64,000 nucleotides of DNA from Isoetes taiwanensis (Eukaryota > Streptophyta > Lycopodiopsida > Isoetales > Isoetaceae). A program made the position numbers and the translations under genes. The DNA lies in contig JAJEKV010000016.1 in NCBI GenBank assembly GCA_021234155.1, positions 21,395,863 to 21,459,862 of the forward strand. The letters are read 5' to 3'. This document shows positions 45,861 to 56,869 of this stretch, piece by piece (within the stretch, counting starts at the first letter, position 1; every line of letters begins with the position of its first letter). The notes under the pieces were generated by a model. It worked only from the letters and a program-made list of their open reading frames with translations. It was not told where the DNA came from and searched no databases.

Positions 45861-47429
45861 TACCCGATTGATTATATAAAGGCAAAAACATGGTAACTAC
45901 TGAAGAAAAAAATCTTACAGGAAGAGGCTGCGACGGCATGTAAAGCGGCTGGCTCAGATAGGAACAACAACAAGAAGAGATTGGATGCCGATCAATCGAG
46001 TTCAGTCCAGCTTCCAGATCGAGCCATCATGATCCCTGCAAGATTCCCGATGTGTCCAAGTCCCTATACAGTTGGACTGATTGCTAACCTGGTCGGCTGG
46101 TGACTAATTGAACCTAAGGCAGAAACCAAGCACGTACATTGCATTGAATCTAGAACATGAAAAATAAGTGACATTGCAAAACATAATCTGATTAGAACGA
46201 TTGACCCAGGAATAACTACGATGAAAATAAGTGGAAATGAAAAGATAACAAAAGAACTGTAAAAAATTCGAGCTAAAGAGGCTACATGCGGTGAAACAAC
46301 GGCATTCCAACATGGAATGGAAAAAGTCGAAAAACGATTCTGCAGGGCTTCAGAGAGAGGAAAATAACCAATGTGAATGCAGAGGAAATCGATTTGCTGC
46401 TAGTTGGCTAATCTGAAAACTGAAAAGGATAAAAGAAATGGAGCTACTGTAAGAAGATCCTAGAAACAGATGTCAGATGCCGACAAAAACAACCTATGAT
46501 CATGGTTCTGAAGAGACTTGGAATCAAAGACCAGATCTGAAGATTGTAGGCGCTGCTGCAGGCTAAAAAGCATGAAAAGGATTTCTAAAAGAGAGGAAAT
46601 TTGGTGGAGAAAAAGGACCTGGATCAAGGAACTTACCGGAATGTTGATGAAAAGCCGATGATATGCATCCCGATTCTGGTCGCAGTTGGCAAAGTGAAAA
46701 AAGGAAATACCAGTGCCAGACCGGATTTACCAGGTAATCGGATGCATGCAAACAGATCCGATGCCAGCGCTTGTGGCAGCAGCGAAGACACAGGAGACAG
46801 TGAAAGCACAGTTGTGGTAAGCAACAAATCTGTAAAGAAAACTGGCCGAGATTGGGAGGAGGAGAGAAAGAACTGGAAAAGCCCGGAGGATCTCGCCAGG
46901 GCCAAATCCCTGCATAAAGACAAATCCCTCCAACAGAGGACGAAACATAGATCACGGGCAAAAATGGATGCCCTCAACAACTCCTCAAAGCCTATGCTCC
47001 ACCTCGAGTCGGATTGAACTGCAAAACCGGTTAGCAACAAAAACCCACAAAACAGGCAAAACGAAATCGAATGAATCAAGAGAGTTCCAATGTGAAGGTG
47101 AACTGCAGAAGAATCGAAATCGTGGAAGAGGTTGCTGTAATGCCATCAAGATCCACGCATGCAAAGAAAAAAGCCCAAGGCAAAAAGAGCAAGAATCCTC
47201 TAAGACTAAAAACTCACCTAGCCACAAAACAAGCGCATTCCTCAGAAAAATAAATGGAGCCGAACTGCAAAAAGACGGTGGTGATGGCAAGGAAGAAGCA
47301 TAACAAGCTAAGGATGAATAGGATGAAGAGGGTGCTGATTGCTAGAGGGAATCGGTTGTAAAAGCGATGAAAAGCTAGGGAAGGAAGCAATGGAAGGGAG
47401 AAGCTAGGGAGGGAAGCAATGGAAGGGAG
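45861..47429 (-). other. Possible 5' part of a leftward, spliced, unrecognised transcript
   Basis: Below the promoter-like repeat, the minus strand shows a C/T-rich leader (47300-47420: ccttccattgcttcc repeated) and a good splice donor (gtggctag|gtgagtttt near 47220). ORFs of 101 and 148 aa on minus and 111 and 138 aa on plus overlap extensively and read opposite strands of one sequence. None has a recognised domain. Either a non-coding RNA or an unrecognised protein is possible. Confidence 0.3.
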
Positions 47430-47562
47430 GGAGCCACAAGACGAGAACGAAGAATGCTGCTGTGAGAAGACGCTGATAACCAGGCGGAAAACGACAATGG
47501 CCTAATATAGGCGCTCGTCCTTTCCCAGAATGGCAATCCGATGGCTCGGATCGATGGGATTT
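47430..47562 (-). repeat. Promoter-like repeat, right copy
   Basis: Partner of 41316-41442, about 6.1 kb apart, sharing the end gatcgatgggatt and the tattaggc core. The right copy has an extra ctttcccagaatgg-type phrase that the left copy lacks at that place. Confidence 0.65.
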
Positions 47563-48219
47563 GCTACTCCAAAAGCTCGTCATGTGGGTACCAAGAGAAC
47601 CATCGAGATAGCTATTGCCCATTCATTTTCATTCTCACATGATGGCTATTACCCATTCATTTTTATTCTCACATTTTGCACATTTCTTAACGGATTGAAA
47701 GGCCTTTGTGGATTGAAAGTCTCCAAAGGAAATAATAAAAGAGATTTGTACTTTAAAGAGGGTATCATGACTAATGACAATGCAAGCTGGTTGATTTCAT
47801 GGATGGAAACAGGTATTCTAATAATAAATTATAATAAAAGTTTGTGATAAAAGTAAAAACATGAATGTCCAAAAAAGGCAATAAAAAACGCTAGATAATG
47901 TGATTGTTCAGATAAACTAAGACCGGACGCATAACTTAGAATTCAGTTATCCGTCATCCTAAACTACCTTCATCCTAAACTACCCTTTGTTGATTTGTTC
48001 AAACTCCAATATCAAACACAACGCCTCAAAGCTCAATATCTTTATGTTATTTTATCTCGAAGCTCAAAGCGTCCAATGAATTACCATTCTTTGAGGCATG
48101 ACAAAGACAATAAAGGATACATAAGAGTAATATGAGACAAATGCATCATCCATAGACATAACAAATATCCACCCCTAATGCAATTGTGACTTTCAAATGG
48201 AAAGTCTGCTTTGATGTAG
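47563..48219. other. No gene recognised
   Basis: AT-rich spacer. The phrase gctattgcccattcattttcattctcacat is partly repeated at about 47612 and 47643. The 105-aa plus ORF has no similarity. Confidence 0.45.
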
Positions 48220-48985
48220 ACCGATAGACACTTTGACGGACTGTATCTCTCACATCCGGTGTCAGATTTTTATGTGCTTGGGCTTGTTGGAAAGCTGGTT
48301 CAGAGAGCTTTCCAACGATGTATGATACCTGCATGCTTGTCTTTGTTTCAGTGCTCAAATCTGCTGTTTTCCGGGCTGTGTGCTAGGGTTTTTGTGGCAG
48401 CCCTTCTTCTTCCTTCTTTGAGAAGTATAGCCCTCGCCTGATGCCATTGTTGGCCTTGGCCACGCGGTGTTGAAAGGTGTGTGTTGTACTCTTATTGAAG
48501 GTTACGAGAATATTTTACTAATTCATACCCTAGTTCCTGATGGTGTTGTTGATGAAAGTCTGACACCAATATAGGGATTGGCGTATGTTTTAGTAAGTAT
48601 TCGATTGGTCTCGTCTTGTGGCAGAATTTTGATCGGTCATATCTCTCGCATCCGGTGTCAGATTTTCATGTGCTTGGGCTTATTGGAAAGATGGTTCAGA
48701 GATCTTTCTAACGGTGTATGGTACCTGCATTCTTGGCTTTGTTTCTATGCTCAAATTGGCACTTTTCCGGGCTGTGTGCTAGGGTTTCTGTGGCAATCGG
48801 TAGACACTTCAACGGACTGTATCTCTCACATCCGGTGTCAGATTTTCATGTGCTTGGGCTTGTTGGAAAGCTGGTTCAGAGAGCTTTCCAACAGTGTATG
48901 AATACATGCATGCTTGTCTTTATTTCAGTGCTCAAATCTGCACTTTTCCGGGCTGTGTGCTAGGGTTTTTGTGGCAGCCGGTACA
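48220..48985 (+). repeat. 183-bp repeats 5' of LINE copy B
   Basis: Three copies: 48222-48404, about 48625-48797 and 48798-48980. The last two are directly adjacent; the first is separated by about 220 bp of unrelated sequence. Shared text in order: gactgtatctctcacatccg, gtgtcagattttcatgtgct, tgggcttgttggaaagctgg, ttcagagagctttccaac, then tttccgggctgtgtgctagg and gtttttgtggca. The last repeat joins LINE copy B's ORF1-like region within about 40 bp, so these may be 5' monomers of that LINE. Related phrases are also common in plant retroelement leaders. Confidence 0.75.
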
Positions 48986-48989
48986 CACC

Positions 48990-50617
48990 AGATATCCAGG
49001 AGTCGTCGCCCAAGTCATACCCCAAGTCATGGCCACAGACACAGTCCCGTGTGTGGACCCACACTTGGTTGGTGAGCTACCTCAGACCACACCAACCCAT
49101 CATGGGAAGGCCCAAACACACCAACTACCGGTTGACCCCACGCAGGCAGAGCCCTATGGGGAAGACCATGAAGCGGGGCCACCAAGGAAGAGGCCTCGGG
49201 CAGAGGGAGAGACGTCTTCCATGAAGAGGGAGGCCCGAGCCAAGGCCCAGTCGACCCGACAGGCGGGCCATACAATCGCCCGGTCGAACCTTGGAGCCAC
49301 TAAAGATCCAAAGCGAGGGTTGAGGTCAACAAAGCACGCCTTTGTAGGCCCCCCTATAAAATGAGGTGGAGAACATAACATTTCTGATGTTGCGCAGCGC
49401 TTGGTGCCATTTAAAAAACGGACGTAATCACGTAATTGGAGGATCGCAGACGAAAAAAGCAGATGATAGCATCCACTTGCTACAATTTGACAGACAGCAA
49501 TACCAGCAGGAGCTTGCAGATATGAGGGGCGTGTAGACACCGTGTTGGCAGCTATGGAAGCTGGGACGCAGGACAGAACCGTAGAGCAGAGACACCGTAA
49601 CCCCTCGCCTCGGATCCGTGTTGAGGTTGAGGAGGCTAAGGCCGCGCACGAGGAGCACAAGCTGCCCTCTGTCGAGGAGGTTGCGGAGGCCGCCACCGCG
49701 GAGACAAGGATTCCGCATCGCCTCGAAGCTAGCCGCGTAACCGAGCTCTTGAGTAAGGATTTAGCACGAGATCGGGAGCTACAGGAGCTTCGGGCGGCCG
49801 TTGCCCAGCAAGGCAAGGGCCTCCATGCCGAGGCACATGAGCAACTCCGCCATTGCACGCGGGAGATGGCAAGACATGACAACGTCCTGCAAGAGCTGAG
49901 CTCCGTGACTCAGGAGAACGAAACCCAAAGAAAGAACATACCAACCCGGGCGAACCCACCAACCTACAGGGCGTCAACCTGGAACACATTGCGGACACAT
50001 CAGATCACGCCGGGCCGCCACCACCCCGGCGCCGGCCACAGCCTATGCCTCACCCACCTCAACCAACACCTGGTGGGGCCCCCGCCGAACTCCAGGAACA
50101 GAGACGCAGGAGCCGCAATGTGCACGTGGTAGTGCGAGGCCTGACGGAGGAGTCGGGAGAACATCTCACTTCCCGGCTCCAGACACAGATCTTGGACCGG
50201 ATGATGTTCCCAGCACCTGTGACCATTGGAAAGGCGAGTCGTCATGGAATTCAAATACTGATCGCCCGGGTGGTCATCTTCACAGTTGAGAGCGTGCCAG
50301 AGCGGGTGGCCATCCTGCGTCAGGGCTGGAAGTTGAAGGGGACGGCTCTGTACATTGACCGGGACTTGACCCCAGCACAACAAGAGACCCAAAGGCGTGA
50401 GCTGGCCAAAGTTAGGGACTGCCGCAGACATGGAGGGGCAGCGGGGCTGGTCCGGGGAAGGATGCGGGAGTTCAGGCAGCCAAACAGGGATCACGGGCAC
50501 TCCGCCCCTCGAGTCCCCCTCGAGGGAGGCCCCAGCGGCACAGGCATCCACATCTTCCGCTCCCCCTGGGACCACCACTACCACCGGACCTGAAGTGGCA
50601 ATGCATGCCACTAAATA
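48990..50617 (+). pseudogene. LINE copy B ORF1 remnants
   Basis: Three open stretches belong together. Up to 49364, a polar, basic reading (GPPRKRPRAEGETSSMKREA). At 49542-49950, a charged, probably helical reading (EVEEAKAAHEEHKLPSVEE, RDRELQELRAAVAQQGKG). At 50045-50593, NVHVVVRGLTEESGEHL and KLKGTALYIDRDLTPAQQE, which has a close counterpart in copy A. The last segment resembles the compact RNA-binding part of LINE ORF1 proteins, but I could not assign it to a named domain. Frame changes near 49370-49540 and 50040 break the protein. A 242-aa minus ORF over 49154-49882 is a shadow of GC-rich codons. Confidence 0.6.
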
Positions 50618-50621
50618 GGGA

Positions 50622-51440
50622 TAGTGCCTCAGCGTGGTATCCTGGAATTGCCGTGGCTTTCCATGGCAGAAGGGGGACAGTCTCAATTCCGTCGCCATGG
50701 ACATGGACCTTATCTTCCTCATGGAAACATGGGAACATGCTGGTCACAGGCTACCTGATTTGCCAGGATACCAGCGCTACTCCGTCTTCAATGAGTGCAC
50801 CGGGAAAGGAGGACACGGAGGAATTGCGTGTTACTACCAGACAGCCTTGGCCCAATCGGTCTCCCATTGCAAAGCGCAGACAGAGCAACAGATACATTGT
50901 GGGTGCGAGTGCGAACAGCGATGGCAGCCCTTTCTTTGTGGCGGTTTGCTACTTCCCACATCTTGAGAGCAACTTTTACCACACGCACTTGGATGTGGGA
51001 CGGGCGGGGAGCCCTATGTCGATCTATATGATGACATACAGCAGTACAGACAATTGGGCAAGGTCATGTTGCTTGGAGACTTCAATGCGCGCACAGGTTG
51101 AGCAGATCCCAAAATTCGCACCTCTAGCTGAGGATGTGTTGCAAATGGACCCCGCAGAGATGGTTTGGCCAAGGGCATCGATGATGACCCGGTGACACGG
51201 TATGGCCGGCATTTCTTTGTTGCTAGCAAAGTATCTTTGACCTGGTCATTTGCAATGGGTGGCACGGTGGCCGAATCCTCCCGCCGCTTCACTTGTAAAC
51301 GGGGAGAACCGAGGCGGCACCGGTGTGGTGGATTACGTGCTAGCGGGCGAGCAATGCCTACACTTGATCACTTTCGCTTGATTAGCCGGGGACGGTGGCG
51401 TAGGGGCGAGGAAGTAGACTCGACCATCGGCCACTGTTCT
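50622..51440 (+). pseudogene. LINE copy B endonuclease
   Basis: Begins VVSWNCRGFPWQKGDSLNSV and MDMDLIFLMETWEHAG, the APE-type endonuclease start (N of WNCRG and E of METWE are the expected metal-binding positions). It continues GKGGHGGIACYYQ. Later parts appear in other frames: CYFPHLESNFYHTH (about 50950) and LLGDFNAR (about 51073). The domain would nick target DNA. At least three frameshifts. Confidence 0.7.
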
Positions 51441-52059
51441 TGCGGGATATATTGGCGAGCCAAGCAGAGCACCCATTGCCCCAACACCCCATGTACCCGC
51501 GGTTGCGTGCGGACTATGATCATGCGGCGGTCTATGCGAGGATGCTTGAGCATGAGCTGCCGGGAGTCTTTGCAACTCCCCACACTTCAGCGGCCGAGAT
51601 GGCCCGGTGAACCCGGCTCCTTCCGAGGGGGTAGGGGCAGTGCTTTGGGAGAGGCCGCTCTCGGCGATCCCGCGGGGCTGCAATCACCTTCCCTCGCAAT
51701 CACTGGTTCGATGGCCGAATGTCGGGAGCTGAAAGCGATGGCTCCGCCAAGTCTTTGGACCCACCATTCGCCCATGAGCCGTCCGTCAATACCGCTCCTT
51801 CCTCAAGACCAAGAAAGCCGGGTACCTTGCGAGCACCAAAGAAGCAGATGTTTGGTCTTCTAGACCGCCACCCTAGGGCCTTACGGAGAAAGGTCTTGAG
51901 TAAGCCCCGACCCACGGGGAAATATTACCCCGGAACAATGGGTGAGATACTTGCAACATTTGTGATGACCCAATGGGAAGCCAGGGCACCCGGTACCTCC
52001 ATGAGGAGGTGCCTAGCACATTTCAAAAAAATTTGGTCATTCTTGAAGGGGATGTCATA

Positions 52060-53230
52060 ATGGGCTGCAACGCCACTAGCTGGAAGGGAAGGCGGCATAG
52101 ATTTGGAAGGTATTTTGGCAGAGCTTCTCTCAAGTGGGCGGGGCCCCCAATGGTGCCCTTAGGGTTCTAACAAAGACTCTTCAACGGGGCATTGCAAGAA
52201 GGCTTCCCCGCCTTTGGACTACCCGGTAGAGTTGTGCCCATATACAAAGCGGGGACCCCCCAGCCCGACCAACTATCATTACCATTATGGTGGGTTACGT
52301 CTTTGCCAAGTTGCTTTGGGATTCTTGGAGGTGATTGACACTTTGGGAGAGGATGGAGAAGTCGCGGGCTCTCTCTTGTGAGGCGAGGCTTACAAAGCCC
52401 CGGCATTCTACTATTGACCATATCTTCACTCTGCGAACACTCATAGAGGATAGCGGAATCGGCCTTGAGAATGCATCTTGTTTTGCTTTGTGGATTTCTT
52501 AAAAGGCTTTTGACCACGTGCCTCGGGATAAGTTGTGGGATAGATTGAGGCGGCTAGGGACCCCGTCGACTTGCGAGAATGCTATATCTGCACTCTATCA
52601 CGAGGCTTGCTCCGGTCGTCTCTCACCTTCGGGGAGCCCGTTGTTAGTAGCATTGGGGTGCGCGGGGCTGCCCTCTATCCCCGCTCTTCGGCTTGTACAT
52701 TCACCGGCTAGAAGAATGGCTAGGCCGAGCACGCGGGAGGCTTCGGTTGATGCACCACATAATCCGGCAACTCATATATGCCGATGATGTTGACACGCCG
52801 CATATACCCCGGAGGACATGCAACGCCACCGGATGCTTTGGACACTTTCGCCAATTCAGCGACATGAGAGTTAACTTGACCAAGACAAGGGTGTCTTTGG
52901 TCCCATCATCCGGCACCCACGCCTTCCCTCATTCACTTACCAGGGTGGTAGTGGAGGTGGCTGATCTTATAAGTATTTGGGCATTGAGTTTTCTACTACC
53001 ACACAGCGGGATGCATCCATCGGGTTACGGGTCACTGCAGTCGGAAAGCCACATGCAATGCAAAACAAACTTTTGTATGCATGGGGTCACCAGCACACTT
53101 GTTCGGGGCCTTGGTTGAACCAGGTCCTCCTCTATGGGGCGAAGTGTGGGGGCGGTGATATCCCTCACCACTTGGAATGATCTAGAGCAGTACGAGAAGG
53201 CCTTCTTGGCCCTAATCGGGAGTGAAATCC
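52060..53230 (+). pseudogene. LINE copy B reverse transcriptase
   Basis: Pieces in changing frames: the spacer before the RT (LFNGALQEG at about 52175-52205), KAFDHVPRDKLWDRLRRLGT (about 52500-52560), IGVRGAALYPRSSAC-like text where RQGCPLSPTLFGL is expected (about 52650-52690), YIHRLEEWLGRARG (about 52697), QLIYADDVDT with the catalytic DD (about 52770-52800), and FSDMRVNLTKTRV. Only one copy of this segment is present, unlike copy A. Not functional. Confidence 0.7.
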
Positions 53231-53854
53231 ACGGTCCCATATCGATCTTGCTGTGGAGACGGCTTCCTTCCATTCTGAGGGGCTGTTGGAATGTCACATT
53301 ATTTACTTCCGGAAGGTGGTGGCTATGGATGAAGCCCGGCTGCCCAACCTTGCTTTGGCAGTGGCGGCGCCCGCATGGCGACTCAAAGCTTCTTTGGAAA
53401 GACAAGCAAGCCAGTGGTTCTCGCTATGGAATGTGCAGTAACACGGATGTGGACCGGTGCACACCGAAGGAACGGAACGCCTTGAAGCAAAGTACTTGGA
53501 TGCTTGCTTCATGGCCAAGCTTTGGGATCACGAGAGGCCTGTCACATGTCAAGGTGGCAAATTATCATGGCGAGGTTAATCCCATGCTCACGAGGGGCCC
53601 ACACCACTACCACAGGCACCCATCTACCCACCTAAAAGCCGCGGTGGTGATTGCTTCCATTCAAGACAGGTGCACACCACCTCCCCAATAAGGCGGGGGA
53701 GATGGATTGGGAGCAGCGTGAGGACGAGTCCGTCAATCTTTGTCAGCCGTGGGCCATTGAGGATGAAAGTCTCGCCCTCTAGGCCTGTCCGTGAGACGAG
53801 CATATCAGGCCTCGGTATACTTTCGGTTAGTTGTGCCCCATCAGGCCTTGCATG

Positions 53855-54150
53855 AGCTACTGAGCACGGCCTCTGTAGGCTTGTTGGGATCGTACCTCCA
53901 GGAGGTAATGGATACGCGGACTCAGTTATGCCCCCCTGTCCGACATTAACCTCAGCTGTACTTGTGATTATGTATATAACTGTGCAGTATGTCAGCATCC
54001 TTATTGCTACTAAGGTTTTTCCCCCGGAAACCCGGAGGTTTTTTAATCCTGGTAGTAATACGCCTGCTGCTCTCTCTTTGTACTTGGGTCCCACAGGCCA
54101 GTTGGTCTCCGTGGACGATAAAATCATATTCTATTCTATTCTACTATAGT
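53855..54150 (+). mobile_element. LINE copy B 3' terminus
   Basis: Alignable with 20040-20275: gagctactgagcacggcctc, ggatcgtacctccaggaggta, ttttcccccggaaacccgg, then ggccagttggtctccgtgga. It ends in cgataaaa plus a (tattc)n-like tail. No target-site duplication was identified. Confidence 0.65.
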
Positions 54151-55460
54151 GGGTCAAGGGAGGCACATTATACATGAACAAAATTCTTCCTAAACAGGAT
54201 AATCTATGATAGCTTTACAATAATAGACAGTGATAATTCATTCACAATCGTCTTCGTTTATTTATGTTCGAAGGGTGGGAAATAACCCATCTGCAATGCC
54301 ACATCTTGGTTGGAGAGGCCTGCCTCAAAAGATGCTAAAATTTGAAAACCTATATAACATAAAACATATAAGAGCTTTTAATACTATAAGTTGCTATTTA
54401 CATCAAAATAAAAAAAGCATGAAAACCAGACATTGTGGTCAACTTGAGCCTTGAAATTTTTAAGTGATTACAGAGGTTGCATACTCACTCACGTGTTAAC
54501 ATAAGTCATGTATTAACACAAATAACATGAACATCAATACCTGACGCTTGTCTAGCAGAATTACTTTAGTAGCACAACCTTATCTACAATGGAAGCACAA
54601 ATAGTAACCATAGCATCAACTTATTCCTGACATCTTAAACATTCAGATGCTTTAAGCTACAAAGTAGAAGCATGTGGCATCTACCTAATGCTGACACCTT
54701 AACATTCAACTGAGCATCCTACATTTTCTGCTCACGTAGGAATAGTAAACATGGCATCTGCTCCCACAACAAATGTACTAAGCTACAAAGTAGCATGTGG
54801 CAGCATCCTGTTCCTGACACCTATAGCATTCAAACTGAGCATGCTGCATTTTCTTCACAAATAGTAAACATGGCATCTTCTCCTACAGCCTCACACCTTG
54901 GGGATTAACTATTGGCTTTCTTTAATATCTATTATTATTTATAGGAGACAATGCACAGAACCTAAATGGTGAATCGTACCTGGTTGATATTTATACCTGG
55001 TTGAGACTTATAGGCATCCACAGGCTGCATAAGAGTTTAGAAGATAGCAGACAGGTAAATAGCTAGAAAGCAAAAATATGCAGGGAGAGACTCTGCACAA
55101 CAATTTCAATTAAGGGCAACAATTTCAATTCAGGGCAGACAGGCAATAATCTAGGCTACAAATAAGAAATAAATACCAAATTCCTTTTGCAAAATAAGAA
55201 ACAGCTCATTTTACCACAGACGTTTGCCATCATTCCACATTAGTAACTCAAATTCAACATCAAGGAGGAAGCTCGCCATAGCCAATCCAATTTGCAGTAT
55301 TAAAGATGACAGGATAAGGTGTGCAACATATAACATAACAATATAGATAATCGATAATGTTATGTATAATCTCTAGAACTGCTACCATAAGATATGACTG
55401 AACTGAGATAAAAATATTCTATAAATGAACTTCTGCATATTATAAACATGTGCTACTTAC
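54151..55460. other. Spacer with a roughly 125-bp degenerate repeat
   Basis: At 54585-54895 three diverged copies contain the phrases cctgacacc, acattc(a)aactgagcat, ctacattttct, caaatagtaaacatggcatc and aagctacaaagtag. The rest is AT-rich with no recognised gene. At 55255-55290 the minus strand reads GLAMASFLLDV, similar to MAMAGFVLDVDNNRI of the exon-like segment at 55461-55558, perhaps a duplicated exon. Confidence 0.45.
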
Positions 55461-55558
55461 CTTTCTTTAAACACTGAGGGATTGATTGAATGCGTCTTAT
55501 TTTCTATTCTGTTATTGTCGACATCAAGGACGAAGCCAGCCATAGCCATATCCGCTCC
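55461..55558 (-). other. Exon-like segment of an unrecognised gene
   Basis: The minus strand has a good acceptor (ttcttgtag|gg) and donor (gaaag|gtaagta) around 98 bp that read GADMAMAGFVLDVDNNRIEN then KTHSINPSVFKE. No family recognised. It may belong with the segments at 56465-56543 and 56870-57585, all on the same strand. Confidence 0.35.
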
Positions 55559-56464
55559 CTACAAGAAACATTAAAGAAAACATATAAGTTCTCATACTTG
55601 TTTTCAGCTTCAACAGATGGTCATACTTGTTCCCAAAGATGATCATACACCAATTACTCTGCAAGTGTAGTATCAACATACGGATAAGAAAGTATAGCCC
55701 TATAACATAACCCTTGGATACCACGTAGTGATAAATCCATAAACAAATTAAGGGTTTTAACACACAATAACAGGATAGTAACAGATTAGAAAGAGAAAGG
55801 CACAAACGTTGCGTGTAATCAATCAAACGGAGAAAACAACTGCACATGCAAATAGCTGAGATGTGTACCTCGTTGATGTTAATGGCTAGAATGGTGGAAA
55901 TTCGAGCTGGATTAGAATGTTGTACTACAACCTCATCCTTTCACTATTCTATTATCATTACATAAAAGAATTTAACCTTTAAACAACGTGAATATAGGGC
56001 ACCAAGATTCAGAAGCCATCTAAAGCGATCTCTTCAAATGTAGTCAACTTAGACTCCTCAAACGTGGCTAGGCTCTCCAATGTATTTGAGCTCCAAACAA
56101 ACTGTTTGCAGCAAGGAGCAAAATTAAATTAGCATCACATATGTGTTTGATTCTAAATGCATATAGCAATGCATAGTGAAGCAAATGCTCAAAAGTGCAA
56201 TAGCCTAGATAAGAAAAGCTTGCAGATTCATAGCCACCATAGTTGGAAGGAAAAATGCATCTACTGCAAGCACAGGATGATAGCATGCAACTATTGCAAG
56301 CATATATATATGGCCTAGACATGTCACATTTACATCCGATTAACACACCTAACATCTTACATGCACAATAATCTATTAACAATGCCGTTCCAGTAAGTTG
56401 GCTTTCACTAAGACATATTTCAGAATTGAAAAGTGCTACAAAGCCATTAACAGACCAAGCTAAC

Positions 56465-56543
56465 CTCCTGAAGATCTTCTTCTTCTAGTTGTGGCAGCTC
56501 TCTCAGCTGACTCGTTTCTCTTTGTATCCCCTCTTGCCAGGAT
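56465..56543 (-). other. Exon-like segment of an unrecognised gene
   Basis: Bounded by ttgacag|at and ggag|gttagc on the minus strand, reading SWQEGIQRNESAERAATTRR and ending RRSSG. This is a short, basic, hydrophilic stretch. Assignment to the neighbouring gene is by strand and spacing only. Confidence 0.3.
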
Positions 56544-56869
56544 CTGTCAATGGTGCAACATAAATAAGTTTCTAATCTATCTAAATAGATATTTAAGGCA
56601 AAGAGATGTTCTGCTAGTTATATTAACAGCAATAATACTACATATCTACACCTTACAATCTCTACATGCAATACAAATCATTGAGAAGCAAAGACTATGA
56701 AGCATCTGCTTGCAAGTTAAGCACCACAAACATTCTTGTGCTCTATTGGCATTATCGACCTGGATCATCCATAATCTGTGCCTGATAGTTCTTCCATCAA
56801 ATGAACTCAACTGGTCCATGAACATCATAAACAACATGGGACCTGTGACATCCAAAGCTAATGTCTAAA

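Larger units (their letters stand above)
48990..54150 (+). mobile_element. Decayed LINE copy B (GC-rich member of the same family as copy A)
   Basis: ORF1-like parts (48894-50600), endonuclease (50620-51440), reverse transcriptase (about 52060-53230) and the family 3' end (53855-54130). Many frameshifts and stops. It ends ggtctccgtggacgataaaa followed by a short tattc repeat (54127-54145), a likely tail. Its base composition is clearly richer in G+C than copy A. Confidence 0.8.

Noticed and set aside
46563-47079. Overlapping ORFs on both strands (138 aa plus, 148 and 132 aa minus)
   Set aside because: Mutually antisense, no recognised domains, and the plus-strand reading is K/E-rich as expected from purine-rich DNA.
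41316-47562. LTR retrotransposon bounded by the 127-133 bp direct repeats
   Set aside because: No TG/CA termini, no primer-binding site next to either repeat, no polypurine tract, no gag/pol trace and no target-site duplication. A tandem duplication of a promoter-like segment fits better, though a non-autonomous element is not fully excluded.
49154-49882. 242-aa minus-strand ORF
   Set aside because: Shadow in GC-rich sequence antisense to LINE copy B ORF1 remnants.
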